Assembly: GCA_936924235.1 (NCBI GenBank)
Contig: CAKZHN010000190.1
Coordinates: forward strand, 1 to 6,416
Direction of reading: 5' to 3'
DNA: 6,416 nucleotides
Origin: an uncultured Rhodoplanes sp.
GTDB lineage: Bacteria; Pseudomonadota; Alphaproteobacteria; Rhizobiales; Xanthobacteraceae
Part shown: piece by piece, positions 1-5,256 of the stretch
Layout: each line of letters starts with the position of its first letter
Position numbering within the stretch: position 1 is the stretch's first letter
The notes under the pieces: model-generated
The model's database searches: none
Told to the model about the DNA's origin: nothing
Seen by the model: only the letters and a program-made list of their open reading frames with translations
Position numbers and translations under genes: made by a program

Positions 1-17
1 AAGGATTTCCTGCTCTA

Positions 18-66
18 GGGCATGATCCCGAAAAGTGCGCAGCGGCTTTCGGAAAAGATCAGGCCC
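18..66. repeat. Extragenic hairpin repeat, rhizobial type
   Basis: Two nested inverted repeats are visible. The outer arms GGGCATGATC (18-27) and GATCAGGCCC (57-66) pair at 9 of 10 positions. The inner arms CCGAAAAG (28-35) and CTTTCGG (46-52) pair with one bulged A, and AAAA (53-56) is left unpaired on the right side. From memory, this resembles a GATC-plus-CCGAAAAG palindromic element scattered between genes in Bradyrhizobium and relatives; I could not check copy number. It lies downstream of the VOC gene, so the folded RNA could also protect or end that transcript, although no T-run follows. Confidence 0.6.
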
Positions 67-86
67 AAACAAAGCAAAGAGCGATC

Positions 87-115
87 GGTCTGAGTCAACG
101 AAGTTGAATCAGACC
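87..115. repeat. Near-perfect 13-bp hairpin, second half of a compound repeat
   Basis: The arms GGTCTGAGTCAAC (87-99) and GTTGAATCAGACC (103-115) pair at 12 of 13 positions around a GAA loop. The hairpin starts 20 bp after the end of the neighbouring hairpin repeat and ends 29 bp from the stop codon of the minus-strand VOC gene. It is probably part of the same extragenic element. A role as a factor-independent terminator for the VOC gene is possible but lacks the usual T-tract. Confidence 0.6.
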
Positions 116-144
116 CTAAGCGAACCGGCGCGCTGCCGCGAAGC

Positions 145-618
145 TCAGCCCCGCCGCGCCGCCTCGATGGCGGCGACGTCGATCTTTCTCATCGTCATCA
201 TCGCCTCGAACGCGCGCCTGGCTTCATCGCCGCCGGCCGCCATCGCGTCGGTCAGGGCACGCGGCGTGATCTGCCACGATATACCCCACTTGTCCTTGCA
301 CCAGCCGCAGGCGCTTTCCTGGCCGCCGTTGCCCACGATGGCGTTCCAATAGCGATCGGTCTCGGCCTGATTGTCGGTGGCGATCTGGAACGAGAAGGCT
401 TCGCTGTGCTTGAACATCGGCCCGCCGTTGATGCCGACGCAGGAGACGCCGGCAACCTTGAACTCGACGACCAGCACATCGCCCTTCTTGCCGGACGGGA
501 AGTCGCTCGGCGCGCGGCGGATGGCGCCCACGGCGCTGTCGGGAAACGTGTCTGCATAAAAGCGCGCCGCGGTCTCGGCGTCCTTGTCGTACCACACGCA
601 GATCGTGTTCTTTGCCAT
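145..618 (-). CDS. VOC family protein, PhnB/YjdN-like (3-demethylubiquinone-9 3-methyltransferase-like domain)
   Basis: A 157-residue cytosolic protein of the vicinal oxygen chelate (glyoxalase/bleomycin-resistance) fold, in the PhnB-like subgroup. Recognisable family segments are RFYADTFPDS (about 19-28), the NGGPMFKHSEAFSFQI block (about 64-79), the TDNQAETDRYWN block (about 81-92) and CGWCKDKWGISWQITP (about 104-119). Family members usually dimerise. This subgroup has no firmly established substrate, and the 'methyltransferase' name is historical. The ATG at 618 is chosen because AAAGGA lies 6 nt upstream; an in-frame GTG at 633 would add five residues but has no comparable site. The start-proximal leader can fold into a hairpin that covers the ribosome binding site. 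The gene appears to stand alone, with a GC-rich hairpin pair upstream and extragenic repeats downstream. Confidence 0.88.
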   Translation of the reverse strand: MAKNTICVWYDKDAETAARFYADTFPDSAVGAIRRAPSDFPSGKKGDVLVVEFKVAGVSCVGINGGPMFKHSEAFSFQIATDNQAETDRYWNAIVGNGGQESACGWCKDKWGISWQITPRALTDAMAAGGDEARRAFEAMMTMRKIDVAAIEAARRG

Positions 619-676
619 CGCAAGTCCTTTCACTCTGAAGCGTGCGTGGATGTTTATCCGTTCGCTTCAGGAAAGG
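619..676 (-). promoter_or_regulatory. Leader hairpin that overlaps the VOC ribosome binding site
   Basis: Read on the minus strand, CCTTTC (676-671) pairs with GAAAGG (631-626), and TGAAGCG (669-663) pairs with CGCTTCA (642-636). Inside the 20-nt loop, GGAT (659-656) and ATCC (651-648) can form a small stem with an AAAC loop. The 3' strand of the outer helix, GAAAGG, is the ribosome binding site of the VOC gene, ending 7 nt before its ATG. The fold would hide that site, so translational control is a reasonable inference. The same inverted repeat could instead be a protein operator in DNA. Confidence 0.5.
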
Positions 677-728
677 TAACCCGTCCGCGCTTCCGCAGAG
701 GGAGCGCGTCATTTTGACATAGACACGC

Positions 729-760
729 ACGGCTTCGCCGTCCTGGCGCGGAACCGCGCC
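729..760 (-). terminator. Tandem GC-rich hairpins after the Sel1-repeat gene
   Basis: Six bases beyond the stop codon (TGA, 768-766) of the minus-strand Sel1-repeat gene lies GGCGCGG-AA-CCGCGCC (plus strand 745-760), a 7-bp perfect stem with a 2-nt central spacer. It is followed at 729-741 by ACGGC-TTC-GCCGT, a 5-bp stem with a 3-nt loop. There is no T-run after either, so this is a weak intrinsic terminator by sequence. The position fits a transcript 3' end, perhaps with Rho or as protection from exonucleases. Confidence 0.4.
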
Positions 761-765
761 GCGAC

Positions 766-1515
766 TCATCGTGGAGGATGCGTATCTCTCCAATCCCGTG
801 ACCGCGTCAGCGCGGCCTGCACCTGCATCGGCATGAGACGCTCGGCCACTTTCATTCTGGCTCGCGCGATGTCTTCACGAAGCGTGCCGATCGCACGCGA
901 CAACGCCAGATCGAACCATTTGAGGGCCTCGATCTCGTCGCGCGGACCGTTCCGGCCGTCCGCATAGCGGAGCCCGATCAGGTACATCGCGTCGGCCGAT
1001 CCGAGATCGGCGGCGCGGAGCAGCCATTCGGCTGCGGCGATAGGATCGGGCGGAATGCCGCTCTGGCCCGAGTTCTGGCCCAGGTAAAGCTCGGCCACGG
1101 CAACGAAGGCCTCGGTCATGCCGTGATCCGCGGCGCGGCGAAACCACGACAGCGCCGCGTTGCCGTCGGCCGATACACCCCGGCCGTCGCGATACATCTT
1201 GCCGAGCTCGAACTCCGCGTCCGGGCGCCCGGCAAGTGCGGCGAGCTTGAACCAGCGAAACGCGATGGCATCGTCGGGTGCGACGCCTTCGCCCCGCAGA
1301 TACATGAAGCCGAGCGTTTCCTGTGCGACGGCGTCGCCGCGCTCCGCCATCGGCAACAGCATTCGATGCGCGACGGGAAAGTCGAGCCTGGCGTAGTGAA
1401 CGAGCGCCTCCGACAGATCGTACTGCGGCTGCGATTCCGCCTCGGCCGCGGCGCCTGCCCGGCAGGCAGCCGCCGCGATGAGCAGCGCCGCCGCTGTTGC
1501 GATCACCAGCCGCAT
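766..1515 (-). CDS. Exported Sel1-repeat (TPR-like) protein
   Basis: A 249-residue protein with an N-terminal export signal and four Sel1-like repeats. Residues 1-24 are a short positive start, then an Ala/Leu-rich hydrophobic stretch ending near AGAAA, a plausible signal peptidase I site. Cys18 follows AAA, which is a poor lipobox, so a lipoprotein is less likely. The Sel1 repeats run at about 61-96, 97-132, 133-172 (with a Gly/Ser/Pro insertion at about 147-157) and 173-206, each with the A..LG..Y..G.G pattern and a W/F-containing second helix. The C-terminal 40 residues are charged and helical. Such solenoids bind partner proteins in the envelope; no enzymatic residues are seen. ATG 1515 is chosen because the reading frame further upstream overlaps the preceding gene and encodes Arg-rich nonsense. 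No clear ribosome binding site precedes it; it starts 7 nt after the upstream stop, so translational coupling is inferred. Confidence 0.85.
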   Translation of the reverse strand: MRLVIATAAALLIAAAACRAGAAAEAESQPQYDLSEALVHYARLDFPVAHRMLLPMAERGDAVAQETLGFMYLRGEGVAPDDAIAFRWFKLAALAGRPDAEFELGKMYRDGRGVSADGNAALSWFRRAADHGMTEAFVAVAELYLGQNSGQSGIPPDPIAAAEWLLRAADLGSADAMYLIGLRYADGRNGPRDEIEALKWFDLALSRAIGTLREDIARARMKVAERLMPMQVQAALTRSRDWRDTHPPR

Positions 1516-1522
1516 GGAGCGA

Positions 1523-1954
1523 TCACTGCATCTGTGCGGTTTTGCCGCCCGTGAAGGTGACGCTGTCGTAGATCGCGAGGGCCTCCTCGACGCGCCCGGC
1601 GAAGCAGATCTTGCGCGCGTCGACCAGCGCGAGGAACGCGTTGCGCAGATCGTTGGCCGGCACGTCCTGCGCCTCGCCATGCTCGTTCAATTGCGTGATG
1701 AGTTTCAGATCGCGCGCCGCGCATGGCGCGCGGTTGGGCGTCCCGGACGCCAGCGCGGCGTCGAACAAGCCTATCGCTGGCGGGATTTCCCGGGCTTGCT
1801 TCGCGGTCTGCAAATGAGCGCCGGGCATCCTGGCAAGAACGGAGAGACCTGCCAGCAGGAACATCGCCACGTAGCCGAAACCCATTCTGAAATAGAACTT
1901 CCGAACTGTCTTCCGATCTTCCGACGACAGATCATCAACATCGAAATGCTGCAT
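1523..1954 (-). CDS. Hypothetical single-pass inner-membrane protein, upstream partner of the Sel1-repeat gene
   Basis: A 143-residue protein that I do not recognise as a named family. Residues 1-23 are charged (K/R-rich near 15-23), followed by one hydrophobic segment at about 24-41 that looks like a membrane anchor. The remaining 100 residues would be periplasmic by the positive-inside rule. That part has two Cys (about 78 and 117) that could form a disulfide, and a helical segment around 101-130 (NDLRNAFLALVDARK, then GRVEEALAIYD) resembling one TPR-like helical hairpin. The ATG at 1954 has GGAG 6 nt upstream, a good ribosome binding site. The Sel1-repeat gene follows 7 nt after the stop, so the two are almost surely co-transcribed and may act together at the inner-membrane/periplasm face. 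That partnership is inference from spacing only. Confidence 0.75.
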   Translation of the reverse strand: MQHFDVDDLSSEDRKTVRKFYFRMGFGYVAMFLLAGLSVLARMPGAHLQTAKQAREIPPAIGLFDAALASGTPNRAPCAARDLKLITQLNEHGEAQDVPANDLRNAFLALVDARKICFAGRVEEALAIYDSVTFTGGKTAQMQ

Positions 1955-1971
1955 TAAGATCTCCGTGGATG

Positions 1972-1992
1972 AAAAATCAGGCGAACACGCCT
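1972..1992 (-). terminator. Terminator-like hairpin with T-run in the leader of the membrane-protein gene
   Basis: Read on the minus strand, AGGCG-TGTT-CGCCT (1992-1979) forms a 5-bp GC-rich stem with a 4-nt loop and is followed by GATTTTTC. The T-run ends about 18 nt before the start codon at 1954. The stem is short, so termination efficiency would be modest. It could be an attenuator for the gene pair below or the end of a transcript entering from the right. Confidence 0.35.
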
Positions 1993-2043
1993 TTCCAAAC
2001 GATTTTCGAAATCAAAAAATCCCACAAGTCGATCACATGCGGA

Positions 2044-2063
2044 GTCTTTGGAGAACCAAAGAC
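2044..2063. promoter_or_regulatory. Perfect 8-bp inverted repeat (hairpin or operator)
   Basis: GTCTTTGG (2044-2051) and CCAAAGAC (2056-2063) are exact inverted copies around AGAA. The repeat lies about 90 bp upstream of the minus-strand start at 1954, where a promoter or operator for that gene is expected. As RNA it is a stable 8-bp stem with a tetraloop. No T-run follows directly on either strand, so a terminator is less likely. Confidence 0.45.
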
Positions 2064-2194
2064 CCTCGCATCGCTTATTTGAAGAAGACGACTGCTAGAT
2101 CGGCGACCGAGGTGGCGGTCGTAAAACTTCCCTCGACGAAATGTAAAAGAGACAATGGATTCGGTTGCAAGTGCAGATCGACGCTGCGGCAAAG

Positions 2195-2311
2195 ATTGAG
2201 ACAACGCGTCAACGGAATGATCCGCAGTATCAATTTCGGTCGGGATGCGCGTCAATGCCGCGCGAACGATTGAGACGCCACGTCAACAAATTGATCTATA
2301 GCGTCAACTTG
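2195..2311. repeat. Imperfect 43-bp direct repeat carrying four TTGA-N9-TCAA elements
   Basis: A 43-bp unit at 2195-2237 recurs at 2269-2311 with 30 of 43 positions identical and no gaps. Each copy holds two 17-bp elements of the form TTGA-N9-TCAA, at 2196-2212, 2217-2233 (first half ATGA), 2270-2286 and 2291-2307. Starts are 21, 53 and 21 bp apart, close to 2, 5 and 2 helical turns, so all four would face one side of the helix. Mismatches between copies fall evenly over the three codon phases (4, 5, 4), which speaks against a translated repeat. A tandem binding site for a dimeric regulator is inferred. Confidence 0.55.
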
Positions 2312-2451
2312 CTTCAGCGCCAACCTGCTTCGAATCGCGTTGAACTGTCTGAGTTGGATTCGCGAGGGCGAGAATCGAAACGCCGGACGAAACTACGTGT
2401 GACGAACGCGTGACAGCGAGAGTTCAGTCTGGCAAGCCCCCGGTCCGCATC

Positions 2452-2469
2452 CGGTTCGGGCCCAAACCG
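2452..2469. promoter_or_regulatory. 18-bp palindrome upstream of the AraC-family gene
   Basis: CGGTTCGGGCCCAAACCG is palindromic except for one mismatched pair (C2457 and A2464), centred on GGGCCC. It lies about 105 bp upstream of the AraC-family start. It could be a regulator site; sequence alone does not show which protein. Confidence 0.3.
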
Positions 2470-2504
2470 CCCGTAAACGCAATGTTTTGGCCCCGGGTGC
2501 AATC

Positions 2505-2534
2505 TTCAAGCGTATCGCGTGGCCGTGTTAGGAT
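2505..2534 (+). promoter_or_regulatory. Possible sigma-70-type promoter of the AraC-family gene
   Basis: TTCAAG (2505-2510) and TAGGAT (2529-2534) are separated by 18 bp and lie 40 bp before the ATG at 2575. The -10 candidate is reasonable for an alphaproteobacterium, while the -35 candidate is a weak match. A small inverted repeat, AGGCC-TGT-GGCCT (2536-2548), follows in the presumed start-site region and could be an autoregulatory site. Confidence 0.25.
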
Positions 2535-2574
2535 GAGGCCTGTGGCCTAGCAGCAATCCGTGGGAAGAGTGCCG

Positions 2575-3750
2575 ATGGCCAGAAATGGCGCCAACGGTTC
2601 GAAATCGGAAGTCACCGCCAGCACGTCCACGCCAGGCAAGAGCGATGATGGCTCTTCGCCCAGGCTGCAAGGCATGGACAGCAATCCGCAGGGCTCTTTC
2701 GGCCCCAAGTTCTGGCAGGCGTTTCGCAATTCCGTGACGCACATCTACGACGCGGTATCCCTGCCAGACCCCTCGGAGGAGGCGCGCTTCACGCTCGCCG
2801 GCCGCACCTATGCAACGCCCCGCGCGGTGCTGATGCACTGCAAGGGCACCGCGTTCAACATGGCCCGTGGGCCCGCCTTGGCGGCGCGCAGCGCGGACCA
2901 GATCCTCATCATTCTGCAGACCGCGGGCTCGGTCGACCTGGACTACAGCGGGCGGCGCGAACGCCGGCAGGTCGGCGACGTCGAGGTCGTCGACTACGCG
3001 CAGCCCTATAACGGCGCGGCGGCCGACTACGAGCTGCTGATGCTTCTCCTCATGCGTGAGTGCGTGCCCGCGGCATTGCGAACCCTCGATCTGCCGGGCC
3101 TGATATTTCCGCGCGAAGGCGGCGCGGCGCGCTTGATCGGTGCGGCGATGCAGGAGCTTTTTGCGCAGGCCGACAATCTGACGGTGAGCGAAGCCGAAGC
3201 GGCTGTCGATGGCATCGTGGCGCTGACGACGTCCTGTGCGCGGGCGAGGCTCGCACGCGATGAAGCGCATCATGTGAAGTCGAGAAGGCAGGCCGCGCTC
3301 GACTATATCGATGCAAATCTTGCCAATGCGGAGCTTGGGCCCGACGAGATCGCCAATGCGGCCAACGTCTCGCGCGCGTCGCTCTACCGGCTGCTTGCGG
3401 CCGAAGGCGGCATCCGCGCCGTGCTGCTGACGCGCCGGCTCGACCAGTCGCTGCGGTTGATGCTGACCGACCAGACGGACGAGCGTTCGTTCACGGATAT
3501 CGCCCGGCGCTGCGGGTTTGGCGGCATGAGCCAGTTCAGCCGGGCGTTCCGCGCGCGCTTTGGCGTGCCGCCGCGGCAGTACCTCGCGCTCATCCGCCAG
3601 CAGGACCTCGACTGGCACGAAGCGCGGCTCGTGGCCGACGGCTTCGATCCCAATGCCTTCTCGTGGCGGCAGGAGGGGTTGAGCCCCGCCACGACCGGGG
3701 CGCGGCGTGCGCCCGCCGGCGCGGTGAAGAATCCCGGTGACCCGGACTGA
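2575..3750 (+). CDS. AraC/XylS-family transcriptional regulator
   Basis: A 391-residue DNA-binding regulator. Residues 1-40 are rich in Ser, Gly, Asn and Asp and probably disordered. Residues about 60-230 form the variable ligand- or partner-sensing half, resembling the AraC-binding-like domain that precedes the DNA-binding part in long (about 320-400 residue) family members. The C-terminal domain has two helix-turn-helix motifs: the first at about 254-278 (DEIANAANVSRASLYRLL), the second at about 306-336 with the family signature (IARRCGFGGMSQFSRAFRAR then FGVPPRQY). A polar tail of about 50 residues follows. ATG 2575 is chosen because GGGAAGAG lies 5 nt upstream; an in-frame GTG at 2560 has no such site. 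The effector and target genes cannot be read from sequence. The divergent minus-strand gene pair and the downstream DUF6152 gene are the nearest candidate targets. Confidence 0.9.
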   Translation: MARNGANGSKSEVTASTSTPGKSDDGSSPRLQGMDSNPQGSFGPKFWQAFRNSVTHIYDAVSLPDPSEEARFTLAGRTYATPRAVLMHCKGTAFNMARGPALAARSADQILIILQTAGSVDLDYSGRRERRQVGDVEVVDYAQPYNGAAADYELLMLLLMRECVPAALRTLDLPGLIFPREGGAARLIGAAMQELFAQADNLTVSEAEAAVDGIVALTTSCARARLARDEAHHVKSRRQAALDYIDANLANAELGPDEIANAANVSRASLYRLLAAEGGIRAVLLTRRLDQSLRLMLTDQTDERSFTDIARRCGFGGMSQFSRAFRARFGVPPRQYLALIRQQDLDWHEARLVADGFDPNAFSWRQEGLSPATTGARRAPAGAVKNPGDPD

Positions 3751-3795
3751 GCCGCCGTATTAGGCTGGGCATTTCACCACGGAATTTGCATTCGT

Positions 3796-4173
3796 ATGAA
3801 TCGGTTGGCGTTCGCGTTTCTGTCCTGCGCAGCATTCATGATGTCCGCTGGTGCCTCGCAGGCCCATCACGCATTTTCGATGTACGAGGACCGCCCGACG
3901 CCGCTCGAAGCCACGGTGATCGAATTCAAATACATCAATCCGCATACGTACATCATCGTGCGGGCCAAGGATGAAAGCGGTCGCATCAAGACCTGGAAGC
4001 TGGAAGGTCCAAGCCCGGCCTCGCTGGCGCGCGAAGGCTGGTCGAAGACATCGCTGAAACCGGGCGATCAGATCAAGACGACGGTCTATCCATCGCGCGA
4101 AAACGACAACAGCGCGGTCTACTACCCGAAGTTCACGACCTTCCGTGACGGCCGGTCGATCGGCAAGGACTAG
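3796..4173 (+). CDS. Small exported DUF6152-type protein
   Basis: A 125-residue exported protein. Residues 1-23 are a classical signal peptide (MNR, hydrophobic core, then Ser-Gln-Ala), predicted to be cut after Ala23 so that the mature protein starts His-His-Ala-Phe. The rest matches my memory of the DUF6152 pattern: HHAF, a G/A-T-V-x-x-F strand, then NPH (48-50), TWKLEGPSPASLAREGW (about 66-82) and LKPGDQIKTTVYP (about 87-99), probably a small beta-barrel. Its function is unknown. The ATG is 45 nt after the AraC-family stop, so it may be read through from that gene; a GGAA about 11 nt upstream is only a weak ribosome binding site. It ends 21 bp from the convergent fdsD stop. Confidence 0.8.
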   Translation: MNRLAFAFLSCAAFMMSAGASQAHHAFSMYEDRPTPLEATVIEFKYINPHTYIIVRAKDESGRIKTWKLEGPSPASLAREGWSKTSLKPGDQIKTTVYPSRENDNSAVYYPKFTTFRDGRSIGKD

Positions 4174-4190
4174 CGGCCGGGGGAGGCCGC
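4173..4190. terminator. Hairpin between convergent genes
   Basis: GCGGCC (4173-4178) and GGCCGC (4185-4190) are a perfect 6-bp inverted repeat around GGGGGA. It begins at the last base of the plus-strand stop codon (TAG, 4171-4173) and ends 4 bp before the fdsD stop. It is placed to serve both transcripts, but neither side has a T-run, so it is a candidate only. Confidence 0.4.
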
Positions 4191-4194
4191 CGGA

Positions 4195-4431
4195 TCACTG
4201 CGGCGCAAGCGTCTCGATCGCCTGGCGCGCAATCGGCTCCAGCCCGTCCCCGCCGCTGGCGAGGTGCTGAAGGATGGTGGCGCGCATCCGCGGGTCCCAG
4301 AATTTCCGGATGTGCTCGGCGGTGCCCTTGACGGCCGCTTCCTCGCCCTGCGTGCGGAACGCCTTGCCGATCTGGTTGGCCATATAGACCAGCTTGTCGG
4401 ACGGCTTCTTGTGCGGCTCCTCAGGCAACAT
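4195..4431 (-). CDS. fdsD: NAD-dependent formate dehydrogenase, delta subunit
   Basis: A 78-residue cytosolic protein matching the FdsD family over nearly its whole length: KLVYMANQIGKAF (about 13-25), a basic-acidic linker, then HIRKFWDPRMRATILQHL (about 40-57) and a short helical tail. FdsD is the small subunit of the soluble molybdenum, flavin and iron-sulfur formate dehydrogenase. It carries no cofactor and is thought to support assembly or stability of the catalytic complex. Its ATG lies inside the end of fdhD, an 11-nt overlap, so translation is probably coupled; AGGAAAG lies about 11 nt upstream within fdhD. It is the last gene of the visible operon, matching the fdsGBACD order known from Rhodobacter capsulatus. 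Confidence 0.92.
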   Translation of the reverse strand: MLPEEPHKKPSDKLVYMANQIGKAFRTQGEEAAVKGTAEHIRKFWDPRMRATILQHLASGGDGLEPIARQAIETLAPQ

Positions 4432-5254
4432 GGGCCGGCGCTCTTTCCTCGATGCGTTGCGGATGGGTGAACATCTCGAAGCCGTCGTGGCGCGCGACGG
4501 CCACGAGCGTGATGCCGGCGGCCTCCGCCATGCGGACCGCGAGCGCGGTCGGCGCCGAGACCGCGACCACCATCGGAACGCCGATCGCGGCGGCCTTCTG
4601 GATCATTTCCACCGAGACGCGGCTGGTGAACACCACGAAGCCCTGCGAAGCGGCGACGCGCCTCCGCGCCAAAGCACCGGCGAGCTTGTCGAGCGCATTA
4701 TGACGGCCGACGTCCTCGCGCACCGCGACCAGCCCCTGCGCCGGCAGGAAGAACGCCGCGGCATGCACGGCGCGGGTCTCGCGGTTGAGCGACTGCGCCG
4801 GCGCGAGCGCTTCGAGCGCCTTCATCACCTCGCCGGGGCTGAACACCGCACTGCTCTCGACCATACGCGGCGCGCGCATCGCCTCGGCCAGCGATTCGAT
4901 GCCGCAAAGGCCGCAGCCCGTGGGCCCGGCAAGATGGCGCCGCCGCTCGCCATAGGCCGCGCCGCGCGGCTCGGCGAGCCGCATCCGCAGCTCAATGCCT
5001 AGATCGCTCTCGATGGAATCGTAGCTTTCGATCTCGTCGCCGGACGCGACGACGCCCTCGGTCAGGCTGAAGCCGTAAGCGAAGTCCTCGAGGTCCTGCG
5101 GCGTCGCCATCATCACCGCATAGGAGCCGCCGTTGTAGGTGAACGAGATTGCGGTCTCTTCCGGGATCGCGCGTTCGCCTCGCACGTCAACGCCATGGGC
5201 AAGCCCTTGCCGCTGCCAGACCGTACGCTGCACCCGTTCGAGCGGCGGGGTCAT
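4421..5254 (-). CDS. fdhD: Formate dehydrogenase accessory sulfurtransferase FdhD/FdsC
   Basis: A 277-residue cytosolic chaperone. FdhD passes sulfur from a cysteine desulfurase to the bis-molybdopterin guanine dinucleotide cofactor, making the sulfurated form needed by formate dehydrogenase; the R. capsulatus homologue FdsC binds this cofactor and FdsA. Visible hallmarks are the early PEETAISFTYNG segment (31-42), LEDFAYGFSLTEGVV (about 55-69), the CxxC motif at Cys114 and Cys117 in TGCGLCGIE (equivalent to the essential pair in E. coli FdhD), EDVGRHNALDKLAG (180-193) and the C-terminal SRVSVEMIQKAA...SAPTALAV block (211-240). ATG 5254 begins 2 nt after the fdsA stop, with AGGAGG about 13 nt upstream in the fdsA end. 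The frame stays open far upstream inside fdsA, but that stretch does not resemble any protein. The 3' end overlaps fdsD by 11 nt. Confidence 0.95.
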   Translation of the reverse strand: MTPPLERVQRTVWQRQGLAHGVDVRGERAIPEETAISFTYNGGSYAVMMATPQDLEDFAYGFSLTEGVVASGDEIESYDSIESDLGIELRMRLAEPRGAAYGERRRHLAGPTGCGLCGIESLAEAMRAPRMVESSAVFSPGEVMKALEALAPAQSLNRETRAVHAAAFFLPAQGLVAVREDVGRHNALDKLAGALARRRVAASQGFVVFTSRVSVEMIQKAAAIGVPMVVAVSAPTALAVRMAEAAGITLVAVARHDGFEMFTHPQRIEERAPAHVA

Positions 5255-5256
5255 TG

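Larger units (their letters stand above)
1955..2574. other. Gene-free divergent intergenic region with low GC
   Basis: About 620 bp separate the divergent starts at 1954 (minus) and 2575 (plus). Hand counts of three 60-base lines (1981, 2041, 2281) give 43-48% GC, against about 68% in a sample line of the AraC gene. Open frames of up to about 100 codons exist on both strands but have no ribosome binding site, no family resemblance, and run through hairpins and repeats, so I call none of them a gene. It holds a leader hairpin with a T-run, an 8-bp perfect hairpin, a phased array of TTGA/TCAA elements and a palindrome, each listed separately. It must carry the promoters of both flanking units. 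Confidence 0.6.

Noticed and set aside
714..719. TTGACA on the plus strand, a consensus -35 box.
   Set aside because: No acceptable -10 box follows at 16-19 bp and no plus-strand gene starts downstream; the flanking genes are on the other strand.
1516..1680. A 55-codon upstream extension of the Sel1-repeat frame.
   Set aside because: It overlaps the preceding membrane-protein gene and reads as Arg/Ser-rich nonsense. A proper signal peptide begins at the ATG at 1515.
1977..2413. Open frames of about 80-100 codons on both strands in the divergent region, and a possible decayed coiled-coil gene because the 43-bp repeat translates to similar heptad-like peptides on either strand.
   Set aside because: There are no ribosome binding sites, the two repeat copies lie in different frames, mismatches show no codon periodicity, and the frames run through hairpins. 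A binding-site array explains the conservation better.
2506..3618. A long open frame (370 codons) on the minus strand opposite the AraC-family gene.
   Set aside because: It is an Arg/Ala/His-rich antisense frame of a high-GC gene. The plus-strand reading has clear AraC helix-turn-helix motifs and a ribosome binding site; the minus-strand reading has neither.
4394..5002. A 202-codon plus-strand open frame opposite fdsD and fdhD.
   Set aside because: It is an antisense shadow rich in His/Arg/Asp. The opposite strand carries unmistakable FdhD and FdsD motifs.
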